Part shown: one piece after another, positions 1 to 8,336 of the stretch | Layout: each line of letters starts with the position of its first letter | Position numbering within the stretch: the stretch's first letter is position 1 | Assembly (NCBI GenBank): GCA_902541315.1 | Contig: CACBQF010000001.1 | Coordinates: forward strand, 124,001-188,000 | Direction of reading: 5' to 3' | Length of the DNA stretch: 64,000 nucleotides | DNA from: an uncultured Pelagibacteraceae bacterium | GTDB lineage: Bacteria > Pseudomonadota > Alphaproteobacteria > Pelagibacterales > Pelagibacteraceae | The notes under the pieces: model-generated | What the model was told of the DNA's origin: nothing | The model's database searches: none | Seen by the model: only the letters and a program-made list of their open reading frames with translations | Made by a program: the position numbers and the translations under genes

Positions 1-1
1 T

Positions 2-1150
2 CTTTTTACAATTAAACAAAAGGTAATAAATGAGAGTAGTAATAAATATGACTTTTATTCCTACGGACAAATTATAAGAAATGAAATTCCTGAAATTATT
101 GATTTTCTGATTCTTCATGAAGGTCTCATTGCAACTTTGGATGGGGAGCTAATAGAGGAGGATTATGATGATATTCAGGAAAAGAAATTTACTAAAGTGG
201 CAACTAAAGGGTGGTTAGGAATAAGTGATAAATATTGGATTACTTCCTTAATACCGCCAAAAAACAAAGAGTTTAAAACAACTTTTGATTATAAAAATAA
301 ATTTAGAGCAAATTTTATTTCAACAGAACCTTTAGCATTAAATGAAAAAAGCTCGATCGAAGAGGAATTACAAATTATTGTTGCTGCAAAAAGAGTAGAT
401 GTAATTGATGGTTATTCTCAGTCTTTAGATATTGATAAATTTGATTTAGTAATTGATTGGGGTTTTTTATACTTCATAACTAAGCCTTTATTTTATGGAA
501 TTGATTATTTTTTTAAACTATTAGGAAACTATGGTTTAGCAATCATAGCTATCACTATTTGTATTCGTTTAGTTTTTTTCCCATTGGCTAACTTTTCGTT
601 TAAAAGTATGGCAAAAATGAAAGTGCTTCAACCAGAAATGGTTCGTTTAAAAGAGCTGCACAAAAATGATAAAATGAAACTTCAACAAGAAATGATGGCT
701 CTTTACAAAAAAGAAAAAGTAAACCCAATGTCAGGTTGTTTGCCAATTCTTGTTCAAATACCTGTATTTTTTGCATTATATAAAGTTTTGTTTGTCACTA
801 TTGAAATGAGACAAATGCCATTCTATGGATGGATTCATGATTTAAGTGAGAGAGATCCTACAAGTATATTTAATATTTTTGGTTTATTACCCTACGACGT
901 TCCAAGTTTTTTGGTTATTGGAGCTTGGCCAGTAGCAATGGGAGTTTCGATGTGGGTGCAACAAAAATTAAATCCCGCACCTACTGATCCAATGCAGGCT
1001 AAAATTTTTGCTTTCTTCCCGCTTTTCTTAACTGTAATACTAGCACCATTTCCAAGTGGGTTAGTTATTTACTGGACCGTTAATAATATTTTAACAATGG
1101 CTCAGCAAGTATTTATTATGAGAAGAACAACAGTCAAAACGACAACCTAA
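2..1150 (+). CDS. yidC: Membrane protein insertase YidC (5' end outside window)
   Basis: YidC/Oxa1-family insertase that integrates and folds inner-membrane proteins, alone or with SecYEG. The frame is open from the first bases of the window, so the start lies upstream; a methionine at 137 is internal. The first ~135 visible residues are the end of the periplasmic beta-sandwich domain (SDKYW, FISTEPLAL). The conserved core follows: a hydrophobic segment with CIRLVFFPL, a charged cytoplasmic hairpin rich in Lys/Met, then GCLPILVQIPVFFALY and a final membrane segment ending in a Thr-rich tail. The gene sits 21 bp ahead of argB. In many alphaproteobacteria engB lies between these two genes; it is absent here. 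Identification is secure from the core motifs. Confidence 0.96.
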   Translation, partial: LFTIKQKVINESSNKYDFYSYGQIIRNEIPEIIDFLILHEGLIATLDGELIEEDYDDIQEKKFTKVATKGWLGISDKYWITSLIPPKNKEFKTTFDYKNKFRANFISTEPLALNEKSSIEEELQIIVAAKRVDVIDGYSQSLDIDKFDLVIDWGFLYFITKPLFYGIDYFFKLLGNYGLAIIAITICIRLVFFPLANFSFKSMAKMKVLQPEMVRLKELHKNDKMKLQQEMMALYKKEKVNPMSGCLPILVQIPVFFALYKVLFVTIEMRQMPFYGWIHDLSERDPTSIFNIFGLLPYDVPSFLVIGAWPVAMGVSMWVQQKLNPAPTDPMQAKIFAFFPLFLTVILAPFPSGLVIYWTVNNILTMAQQVFIMRRTTVKTTT

Positions 1151-1171
1151 ATTTTAATTTAAAATAAATTA

Positions 1172-2020
1172 ATGGACTTAAAAAAAATTCTTCCTGAAAA
1201 CGGACCCCCAATAAACGAGGTTAATAAATACATAGAAAAATATAAAAATGACTTGATTGTCATTAAATATGGAGGAAATGTTTTAATTGATAGAAATATC
1301 TTTGATAATTTTATTACTGATTTGAGTATCTTAAATAAATTAGGTCTTTCAGTTATTGTAGTTCATGGTGGAGGTCCAAGGATCAAAAGAGAATTAGATA
1401 AATCTAATATTCATTCAAAATTTATAAGAGGGTTAAGAGTCACTGATGAAAAAATTATAAATATTGTTGAGTCAGTCTTAATAGATTTTAACAATGATAT
1501 TGTAAGCTCTTTAAACAAAAAAAATACAAAAGCGGTCTCCATCCACACTAAAAAAGATAATATTATTGAGGTCGTACCAGAGGCAAAAGAACTAGGTTTT
1601 GTTGGTCTACCAAATAAGATTAATAACGATATTTTATTGGATATAATTCAACAAAATAAAATACCGATTATTTCACCACTAGGCTTAGATAAGAACAATC
1701 AAACACATAATATTAATGGTGATACTGCGGCAATGGCTGTAGCCAAATCTGTCAAATCAAGGAGATTACTATTGATGACAAATGTTGATGGTGTTTTAAA
1801 TAAAGAAAAAAAACTTATAGATGAAATATCCTCATCCGAAATATTAGAGATGGTAAAAGATGAGACAATCACTGAAGGAATGATACCCAAAATAAATGCT
1901 TGTCTAGATGCTGTTAATAATGGAGTTACAGCAGCAGGTATAATTAATGGCACAAAACAGCATTCTTGTTTATGGGAAATTTTCTCAGACAGGGGATCAG
2001 GTACATTAATAAGAAAATGA
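1172..2020 (+). CDS. argB: Acetylglutamate kinase
   Basis: Phosphorylates N-acetyl-L-glutamate with ATP, the second step of arginine synthesis, in the cytoplasm. At 282 residues it has normal family length. The amino-acid-kinase fold is shown by KYGGN at 32-36 and HGGGP at 65-69 (phosphate and substrate binding), the NINGDTAAMAVAKS segment near 181-194, NVDGV, and the C-terminal EGMIPKINACLDAV stretch that closes the active site. The start ATG lies 21 bp after yidC. Its TGA stop overlaps the ATG of the next gene (ATGA), which implies translational coupling. argH, near the other end of the window, serves the same pathway. Confidence 0.96.
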   Translation: MDLKKILPENGPPINEVNKYIEKYKNDLIVIKYGGNVLIDRNIFDNFITDLSILNKLGLSVIVVHGGGPRIKRELDKSNIHSKFIRGLRVTDEKIINIVESVLIDFNNDIVSSLNKKNTKAVSIHTKKDNIIEVVPEAKELGFVGLPNKINNDILLDIIQQNKIPIISPLGLDKNNQTHNINGDTAAMAVAKSVKSRRLLLMTNVDGVLNKEKKLIDEISSSEILEMVKDETITEGMIPKINACLDAVNNGVTAAGIINGTKQHSCLWEIFSDRGSGTLIRK

Positions 2021-2706
2021 ACTTAAAAGAAAAAAAATATTTGCTACTTGATCTTGATGGTGTTTGTTATGGAAAGCATAATAACTATTCTTTAGAGCGT
2101 GTATTTGGTCAAGTTTCAAAGAGGATGACTCAATTTATATCTGAAAAACTTAAAATTGATAAAGATAAAGCTAAAGAATTACAAACAAATTATTTCTATA
2201 AATATAATACATCATTAAGAGGATTAATGGTCCATAATGGAATATCACCAGATGAATTTTTATCTTACGTCCATGAAATTGATTTATCATTTATGAAAGA
2301 AGATAAAATTATGAGAAATGAGCTTAAACAATTAGATATGGAAAAATTTATCTTCACCAATGGTAGTGCTGAACATGCTGCTAATATTTTAACTCACTTG
2401 GGTGTGTATGATTTGTTTGGAAGAGATAAGGTTTTTGATATCAAAGACGCTGGTTATGTACCTAAACCAGAAGCAGAAACCTTCGACTTAATGGTAAAAA
2501 AATTTGGTATAAATCCAAAAGAGACTATTTATATTGAAGATATAGCTAGAAATTTAAGTATAGGTCACGAACGAGGTTGTACAACTGTTTGGTTAATTAA
2601 TGATGAGCATTTTGGAAAAATGGATGCAGACAAAGATTTTATTTCACACAAAATTGAAAATCTGTCTTTATTTCTAAAAGAAATAAGGCTATTAAAAAGT
2701 AATTAA
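2017..2706 (+). CDS. HAD-superfamily hydrolase, pyrimidine 5'-nucleotidase type
   Basis: Haloacid-dehalogenase-like phosphatase of 229 residues, resembling the pyrimidine 5'-nucleotidase subfamily often found between argB and dapD in alphaproteobacteria. Visible HAD motifs are DLDGV at 12-16 (nucleophile and acid Asp), TNGS at 114-117 (motif II), a lysine in PKPE at 149-152 (motif III) and ED at 174-175 (motif IV). The chosen start at 2017 overlaps the argB stop as ATGA and places motif I near the N-terminus. An earlier in-frame start at 1966 would put 17 unrelated residues inside argB. Substrate is unproven; a UMP/CMP-type nucleotide is a family-based guess. Confidence 0.85.
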   Translation: MNLKEKKYLLLDLDGVCYGKHNNYSLERVFGQVSKRMTQFISEKLKIDKDKAKELQTNYFYKYNTSLRGLMVHNGISPDEFLSYVHEIDLSFMKEDKIMRNELKQLDMEKFIFTNGSAEHAANILTHLGVYDLFGRDKVFDIKDAGYVPKPEAETFDLMVKKFGINPKETIYIEDIARNLSIGHERGCTTVWLINDEHFGKMDADKDFISHKIENLSLFLKEIRLLKSN

Positions 2707-2708
2707 TT

Positions 2709-3536
2709 ATGTCTTTAGAAAAAATAATCAATGATGCTTGGGAAAATAAAGATCAGGTAAACCAAAATTCTGACCAAAATTTAAAAGATGCTATTAACCA
2801 TGTTATTGCTGATTTAGATAGTGGTAAATCTAGAGTTGCTGAGAAAATAAATGGAGAATGGGTAACTCATCAGCACCTTAAGAAAGCTATAATGTTAAGT
2901 TTTAGAATTTACCCAATGGAAAATTTAAATGGTCCTTATAGTAGTTGGTATGATAAATCACATTTATTAAAAGGTAAAACTGCAGGATGGACCAAAGCTG
3001 ATCATGAAAAAGCAGGTTTTAGAATGGTTCCGAACTCACCAGTAAGAAAAGGTTCATTTGTCGGAAAAAACGCTGTTCTTATGCCATGTTATGTAAACAT
3101 TGGAGCATATATTGACGAAGGAACGATGATAGATACTTTTGCAAGGGCTGGTAGTTGTTGTCAGATAGGTAAGAATTGCCATATTTCTGCAGGTTCGGGT
3201 GTTGGTGGAGTTCTAGAGCCTGCGCAAGCTTTACCAACAATCATAGAGGATAATGTATTTCTTGGAGCGATGTCAGAGGTAGTTGAAGGCGTAATTGTTG
3301 GAGAAGGTTCAGTTTTAAGTATGGGTATGTATATTGGTCAATCAACTAAAATAGTTGAGAGGGAAACTGGGAAAATTACTTATGGTAAAATACCACCTTA
3401 TTCAGTTGTAGTCCCAGGCTCGTTGCCTGATAAAAATAATTCTTCTGCACCCTCCTTGTATTGTGCAGTAATAATTAAACAAGTTGATGAAAAAACAAGA
3501 TCTAAAACTTCTATTAACGACCTCTTAAGAGACTAA
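2709..3536 (+). CDS. dapD: 2,3,4,5-tetrahydropyridine-2,6-dicarboxylate N-succinyltransferase
   Basis: Transfers succinyl from succinyl-CoA to tetrahydrodipicolinate in the succinylase branch of lysine and meso-diaminopimelate synthesis. The 275 residues match the family length. The C-terminal two thirds form a left-handed beta-helix of hexapeptide repeats (for example [20 protein letters not shown] and [13 protein letters not shown]), preceded by an alpha-helical N-terminal domain. It starts 2 bp after the HAD gene and is followed 2 bp later by dapE, the enzyme two steps further on in the pathway, so these are clearly one operon. Confidence 0.96.
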   Translation: MSLEKIINDAWENKDQVNQNSDQNLKDAINHVIADLDSGKSRVAEKINGEWVTHQHLKKAIMLSFRIYPMENLNGPYSSWYDKSHLLKGKTAGWTKADHEKAGFRMVPNSPVRKGSFVGKNAVLMPCYVNIGAYIDEGTMIDTFARAGSCCQIGKNCHISAGSGVGGVLEPAQALPTIIEDNVFLGAMSEVVEGVIVGEGSVLSMGMYIGQSTKIVERETGKITYGKIPPYSVVVPGSLPDKNNSSAPSLYCAVIIKQVDEKTRSKTSINDLLRD

Positions 3537-3538
3537 AA

Positions 3539-4696
3539 ATGAAAACTTTAAATGAGTTAAAATTAGCTAAAGAGCTAATCAGATTTCCTTCTATCACCCC
3601 AGTTGATGCTGGGGTAATGAAATTTTTAGAAAAAAAATTAAAAAAATTAGGTTTCAAAACAAAAATATTGGAATTTAAAGAAAGAGAATTTCAGCCTGTG
3701 AAAAACTTGTATGCAAGATTAGGATCTAAGAAACCGAATTTTATGTTTGCAGGACATGTTGATATTGTCCCTCCAGGAAACATTAAGGATTGGACAGTAA
3801 ATCCATTTAAACCATCTATTAAAAAAGGCCATTTAATTGGGAGAGGTGCCAATGATATGAAAAGCTCTGTTGCAGCTTTTGTGTCTGCTGTAAGCACTTT
3901 TTTATCAAAAAATAGAAAATTCAATGGATCAATAAGTTTACTTATTACAGGAGATGAAGAAGGTGATGCGGTAAATGGCACCAAAAAAGTTGTAGATTAT
4001 TTAAAAAAAAGGAAAGAGAAAATTAACTTTTGTCTTGTTGGTGAACCAACAAATCCAAATAAATTAGGTGAAATGATAAAGATTGGACGTAGGGGTAGTT
4101 TAACTGGTAAATTAAATATTTTTGGTCAGCAAGGCCATGTTGCATATCCTCATAGAGCTAATAATCCCTCAACTATAATTGTAAAAATTTTAAAAGAATT
4201 AAAAGATATTAAATTTGATAGAGGATCAAAAAACTTCCAACCTACAAACTTAGAGGTTACAAAAATAAATATAAATAACAACGCTGACAATGTTATCCCT
4301 GCTATGGCTGAGGCAACATTTAATATAAGGTTTAATAATAAACATTCGTCAAATTCTATTAAAAATAGACTTAATAAAATTTTTAAAAAAATAACCAAGA
4401 AAAATAAATCAAAATTTAAAATTGATTATAGAGTTTCAGGTGAAGCATTTCTAACAAAGCCAAATGAAACAACGTACATGATACAAAATATCATAAAAAA
4501 AGTGACCAAAATTAAACCAAAGCTGTCTACTACAGGTGGAACCTCAGATTTAAGATTCATAAGAAAAATATCACCTGGATTAGAATTTGGGCTTGTTGGA
4601 AAAACAATGCATAAAGTTGATGAAGCCGTATCTTTAAAAGATTTGAAAAATCTTAAGAAAATTTATGAAAACATTTTAATAAATTATTTTAAATGA
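3539..4696 (+). CDS. dapE: Succinyl-diaminopimelate desuccinylase
   Basis: Zinc metallopeptidase (M20 family) that hydrolyses N-succinyl-LL-diaminopimelate to succinate and LL-DAP. It has 385 residues, normal for DapE. Metal-site motifs are visible: AGHVDIVPPG with H73 and D75, GRGANDMKSS with the bridging D106, and TGDEEGD with the catalytic glutamate pair at 139-140. A late STTGGTSDLRF segment and a terminal H-K-V-D motif complete the active site. The final codons overlap the next start as ATGA. Directly after dapD, it belongs to the lysine/DAP operon. Confidence 0.96.
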   Translation: MKTLNELKLAKELIRFPSITPVDAGVMKFLEKKLKKLGFKTKILEFKEREFQPVKNLYARLGSKKPNFMFAGHVDIVPPGNIKDWTVNPFKPSIKKGHLIGRGANDMKSSVAAFVSAVSTFLSKNRKFNGSISLLITGDEEGDAVNGTKKVVDYLKKRKEKINFCLVGEPTNPNKLGEMIKIGRRGSLTGKLNIFGQQGHVAYPHRANNPSTIIVKILKELKDIKFDRGSKNFQPTNLEVTKININNNADNVIPAMAEATFNIRFNNKHSSNSIKNRLNKIFKKITKKNKSKFKIDYRVSGEAFLTKPNETTYMIQNIIKKVTKIKPKLSTTGGTSDLRFIRKISPGLEFGLVGKTMHKVDEAVSLKDLKNLKKIYENILINYFK

Positions 4697-5616
4697 AAAC
4701 AGCGATCATAAATTCTGACTCATATGAAAAACATAACACTGGCGATGGTCATCCTGAGCAGCCTAAAAGAGTAATTGCTATAAAAGAAAAGTTAAAAAAA
4801 AGAAAAGACCTAATCTGGGATAAGCCAGATCATGTTCCTGATGATATATTGTCTATGACACATTCAGAAGACTATATAAATAATTTAAAAGATTCTTTTC
4901 CTCAAAAAGGCCTTAAGTTTCTAGATGGCGATACTGTTGTATCACCTGAAAGTAAAAAAGCAGTTTTTGATGCTGCTGGTTCAACAATAAGAGCAATAGA
5001 TGGAATAGAGAGTAATCAATTTAAAAATGCATTCTGTTTGGCTAGACCACCTGGGCACCACGCTGAAAAAAATAAAGCTATGGGATTTTGTTGTATATCA
5101 AACGCGGGAATAGCAACAAACTATTTAGTGTCAAAATATAAATACAAAAAAATTGCCTGTGTAGATTTTGACGTGCACTGGGGAAATGGAAATTATGATG
5201 TCATGCGTAATAATAAAAATTCATTATATATCTCTACGCACCAATATCCTTTTTATCCTGGGGGTGGAACAGATAAAGATAAAGGAGACTTTAATAATTC
5301 ATTGAATATCCCTTTGCCCGCTGGGACGAACTCCGAAAAATACTTTAATGCATTTGATAGGGTTTTAGAAAGATTAGTTCAATATAAACCAGATTTTCTT
5401 ATATTTTCAGCAGGTTTTGATGCACATAAAGATGATCCATTAGCTCAATTTCAACTTAGTTCAAAAGATTTTTATGAAATTACTAAAAGAACATTAGCGG
5501 CTACTAATAAGTTTACCGCAGGTAAGGTTGTTTCTATACTTGAAGGTGGATATGATTTAAATGCTTTAGCAGAAAGCGCTAACGAACATGTTAATGCATT
5601 GGTAGAATTCAATTGA
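4693..5616 (+). CDS. Histone deacetylase-like amidohydrolase (class II HDAC fold)
   Basis: Zinc amidohydrolase of the arginase/deacetylase fold, 307 residues. The complete HDAC active site is present: PPGHHAE (H122, H123), VDFDVHWGNG (zinc ligands D160 and H162), SAGFDAHKDDP (D243) and LEGGYDLN with the transition-state tyrosine Y287. Bacterial members deacetylate acetyl-lysine, acetylpolyamines or other acetylamides; the sequence alone does not say which. The start overlaps dapE by four bases, so it is co-translated with lysine biosynthesis. An N-acetyl-lysine, acetyl-DAP or acetyl-polyamine substrate would suit that context but is inference. A SET-domain gene follows after 30 bp. Confidence 0.9.
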   Translation: MKTAIINSDSYEKHNTGDGHPEQPKRVIAIKEKLKKRKDLIWDKPDHVPDDILSMTHSEDYINNLKDSFPQKGLKFLDGDTVVSPESKKAVFDAAGSTIRAIDGIESNQFKNAFCLARPPGHHAEKNKAMGFCCISNAGIATNYLVSKYKYKKIACVDFDVHWGNGNYDVMRNNKNSLYISTHQYPFYPGGGTDKDKGDFNNSLNIPLPAGTNSEKYFNAFDRVLERLVQYKPDFLIFSAGFDAHKDDPLAQFQLSSKDFYEITKRTLAATNKFTAGKVVSILEGGYDLNALAESANEHVNALVEFN

Positions 5617-5646
5617 TAAATATCTAGCCCATCATAAATCGACTTC

Positions 5647-6141
5647 ATGAAACTATACAAAATAAGAAAATCAAAAATTGATAATAGAGGTCGTGGACTT
5701 TATGCTAATAAAAATATCAAAGAAGGTACAAAAATTATTAATTACTTAGGAAAAATAATTACAAATAAAGAAGTTGAAGAGTCAGACAAATATGACAATA
5801 AAAAACCTATTTACCTTTTTACTTTGAATAGAAAATATACTTTGGATGGTGATTTCTCATTCAATATTGCTGGGTTAGTCAATCATAGTTGCGATGCAAA
5901 CGCACGTTATGATGGTAAGGGTTTAAAGATTTGGATTACAGCTGATAGAGATATTAAGAAAGATGAAGAGATAACTTGTGATTATGGTTTTAGTTTTGAT
6001 AAAGAAGATTACAAACAATTTCCTTGTAAATGTAAATCAAAGAATTGTTGTGGTTTTATTATTCGTGAAGAAAGTCGATGGAGAATTCATCGTAAATTTG
6101 CAATGAGTAATAAAAAAAAATTAATAAATAACTCTCGTTAA
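5647..6141 (+). CDS. SET-domain protein (lysine methyltransferase-like)
   Basis: Small SET-domain protein of 164 residues. Ordered motifs are RGRGLYA (14-20, start of the fold and SAM contact), NHSCDAN (79-85, the pseudoknot NHSC motif), ITCDYGF (109-115, with the active-site tyrosine) and a Cys-rich post-SET-like segment, C127-x-C129-x4-C134-C135, which in this family binds zinc. No other domain is present. Eukaryotic relatives methylate histone lysines; bacterial substrates are mostly unknown. The gene lies 30 bp after the HDAC-like gene on the same strand and converges on truA, their 3' ends overlapping by 21 bp. Methyltransferase activity is inferred from intact motifs. Confidence 0.88.
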   Translation: MKLYKIRKSKIDNRGRGLYANKNIKEGTKIINYLGKIITNKEVEESDKYDNKKPIYLFTLNRKYTLDGDFSFNIAGLVNHSCDANARYDGKGLKIWITADRDIKKDEEITCDYGFSFDKEDYKQFPCKCKSKNCCGFIIREESRWRIHRKFAMSNKKKLINNSR

Positions 6142-6861
6142 ATAAAGGCCTTGTGATGGTGCAGGTGGGGCACATAATGATCTTTTTTTAGAATTTAATA
6201 CATTAACAAATTTTTTTAGTGTCCATTTTTTTTCCCCAACATATTTTAAACAACCAACCATGGACCGGACCTGCTGTTGTAAAAAAGATTTTGATCTAAA
6301 TTCTATTTCTATCTTATTTTTTTTAGATTTGATTTTTACTACTTTCATAGTCTTTATTGGACTTTTAGCTCTACAACTAGATTTTCTAAAAGTACTAAAA
6401 TCCATGGTTCCTATTAATTTTTCTGCACTTTTTCTCATTAGTTTTAAATCAAGATCTTTCATAATATGCCAGCCCCTATTTTCATCCAAAACTGGTCCAC
6501 TCATCCGATTTATTATCACGTAATTATAAACTCTCATTTTAGCTGAAAATCTAGCATGAAAATTGTTACTTCTTTTTTTAATCTTAAGTATTGCTACTCC
6601 CTCTTTATTCAAAAAATGATTTATTGATTTTAAAAATTTATCAAACTCAATGATTTTATTTCTACAATCAAAATGTGCTGATTGTTCCTTTGCATGAACG
6701 CCAACATCTAATCGTCCAGCTCCAAATATGATAATTTTTTCTTTCAATAATTTTGAAATTTTGTCCTGCAATATTCCTTGAACTGTTTTTCCTTTTTTTT
6801 GAATTTGCCACCCGCTAAAATTAGTACCCACGTATTCAATTAAGATCTGATATCTAAACAT
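6121..6861 (-). CDS. truA: tRNA pseudouridine(38-40) synthase
   Basis: Converts uridines 38-40 of the tRNA anticodon arm to pseudouridine. The 246 residues match TruA. The catalytic aspartate is D52 in GRLDVGVHA, preceded by FSGWQIQ and followed by the QSAHFD segment; a C-terminal QQVRSMVG motif is also typical. It overlaps the end of fmt by 8 bp on the same strand, so def-fmt-truA forms a translation-related operon. Its 3' end overlaps the convergent SET-domain gene by 21 bp, leaving no room for a separate terminator. Confidence 0.95.
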   Translation of the reverse strand: MFRYQILIEYVGTNFSGWQIQKKGKTVQGILQDKISKLLKEKIIIFGAGRLDVGVHAKEQSAHFDCRNKIIEFDKFLKSINHFLNKEGVAILKIKKRSNNFHARFSAKMRVYNYVIINRMSGPVLDENRGWHIMKDLDLKLMRKSAEKLIGTMDFSTFRKSSCRAKSPIKTMKVVKIKSKKNKIEIEFRSKSFLQQQVRSMVGCLKYVGEKKWTLKKFVNVLNSKKRSLCAPPAPSQGLYLTRVIY

Positions 6862-7786
6862 TTAATAAATTTGTGCCTTTTTTGATTTTAGAGCCCAACA
6901 TAAATTCATTAATTTTTTGTGGTTTTTTTCCTTGTCTCTGAATTTCAAGAATTTTAATAGAATGATTGTTCTTACATGCTATTTCTAGCTTATTTGAAAT
7001 TACTTCTCCAACTTGACCTGCACCATTTCCAACTACAGCCTTTAAAATTTTGTATCTTTCACCATTAAAATTAAAAAAAGCACCTGGAAAAAGAAACAAT
7101 CCATTAATTTTGCCGATAATTTTAGAGGCATCATCACTCCAATTAATTTGAGATTCATATTTATGAATTTTTTTTGCGTAAGTTGCTTTTGAGTGATCTT
7201 GATCAATAAATTTTGCTTTATCTTCAAGTATATCATCCATATTATCCAAAATTTTTTCTGCAGCTAAAATAGAAAGTATTTTTGAAATTTCTTCTGCATT
7301 TTGATTTTGACCTATCTTGATTTTATATATATTGCTTACTGGTCCACTATCTAACTCCTCATTTATCTTCATTATACTTATTCCTGTCTCAGAATCTAAA
7401 TTCATAATCGATCTTTGAATTGGTGCTGCTCCTCGCCAGTATGGAAGTATTGAAGCATGTATATTAACAAAACCTTTTTTAGTTAAATTTAAAAAATTTT
7501 TTGGAATGATTTGACCGTAAGCACAAACTATCGCAAGATCAGCATCTAACTCTTTTAAAAATTTATACTCTGCGTCATTATTTTTAAGATTCTTAGGTGT
7601 TCTACATTCTATATTTAAAATTTCTGAGATATCCTGAATTGGACTTTTATTTATTTTTTGCCCTCTGTGAGATTTTTGTGGTGGTTGCGTATATGTCGTT
7701 ACAATATTATAACCATTTTGATGTAGAGATTTTAAAATAGGAACACAAAATAACGGAGTACCCATAAAGATAATCTTATTCGCCAT
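6854..7786 (-). CDS. fmt: Methionyl-tRNA formyltransferase
   Basis: Formylates the initiator Met-tRNA using 10-formyl-tetrahydrofolate. Length is 310 residues, normal. The N-terminal formyltransferase domain shows FMGTPLF, the catalytic triad N108/H110/D146 in FVNIHASILPYWRGAAPI and NEELDSGPV, and the folate-site WRGAAPIQRS. A smaller C-terminal domain follows from about residue 205. It begins 2 bp after def on the same strand. Together with def it covers formylation of the initiator tRNA and removal of the formyl group from the finished N-terminus. Confidence 0.96.
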   Translation of the reverse strand: MANKIIFMGTPLFCVPILKSLHQNGYNIVTTYTQPPQKSHRGQKINKSPIQDISEILNIECRTPKNLKNNDAEYKFLKELDADLAIVCAYGQIIPKNFLNLTKKGFVNIHASILPYWRGAAPIQRSIMNLDSETGISIMKINEELDSGPVSNIYKIKIGQNQNAEEISKILSILAAEKILDNMDDILEDKAKFIDQDHSKATYAKKIHKYESQINWSDDASKIIGKINGLFLFPGAFFNFNGERYKILKAVVGNGAGQVGEVISNKLEIACKNNHSIKILEIQRQGKKPQKINEFMLGSKIKKGTNLLNV

Positions 7787-7788
7787 CT

Positions 7789-8313
7789 TTAAACTACTAT
7801 TCTGTCTGGATTTTTTTTAATTTTTGAGATTTTTTTAATAATAAAATCTTTTTTTAATTTTGATAAATGATCAATTATCAATTTTCCATCTAAATGATTG
7901 ATCTCATGTTGGATACAGGTTGATAAAAGTCCGTCACATTCAAGATTTTTTTTTGAGCCTTTTTCATCAATATACTCAACTTCACATATTTTTGGTCTTT
8001 CAATTTCAATAAATGTTTCAGGTATCGAGAGACATCCCTCCTCATAAACTGATGTATCATCACTTAAATTTGTAATAACCGGGTTGATTAATACTATTGG
8101 TTGATTTTTTTCATCTTTAGTTGAAACATCAACAACTAAAATTCTTTTAAGAATACCTATTTGGACGGCAGCAAGGCCAATCCCGTTTGAAACGTACATA
8201 GTCTCAAATAAGTCATCAATCAATTTTTTTTCATTAATACCAATTTTTTCAACAGGATCAGAAATTTTTTTTAAAATTTCATCTGGTACTGTAATTATTT
8301 CTTTAGCGCTCAT
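7789..8313 (-). CDS. def: Peptide deformylase
   Basis: Metallo-hydrolase that removes the formyl group from nascent protein N-termini. The 174 residues contain all three family motifs: GIGLAAVQ (44-51), EGCLS (92-96, with the metal-binding cysteine) and QHEINH (135-140, the HExxH metal site). Metal is usually Fe2+ or Zn2+. It lies 2 bp upstream of fmt and 23 bp downstream of a large exported-protein gene on the same strand. Confidence 0.96.
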   Translation of the reverse strand: MSAKEIITVPDEILKKISDPVEKIGINEKKLIDDLFETMYVSNGIGLAAVQIGILKRILVVDVSTKDEKNQPIVLINPVITNLSDDTSVYEEGCLSIPETFIEIERPKICEVEYIDEKGSKKNLECDGLLSTCIQHEINHLDGKLIIDHLSKLKKDFIIKKISKIKKNPDRIVV

Positions 8314-8336
8314 ACAAGGAATAATTAAACTAATTT

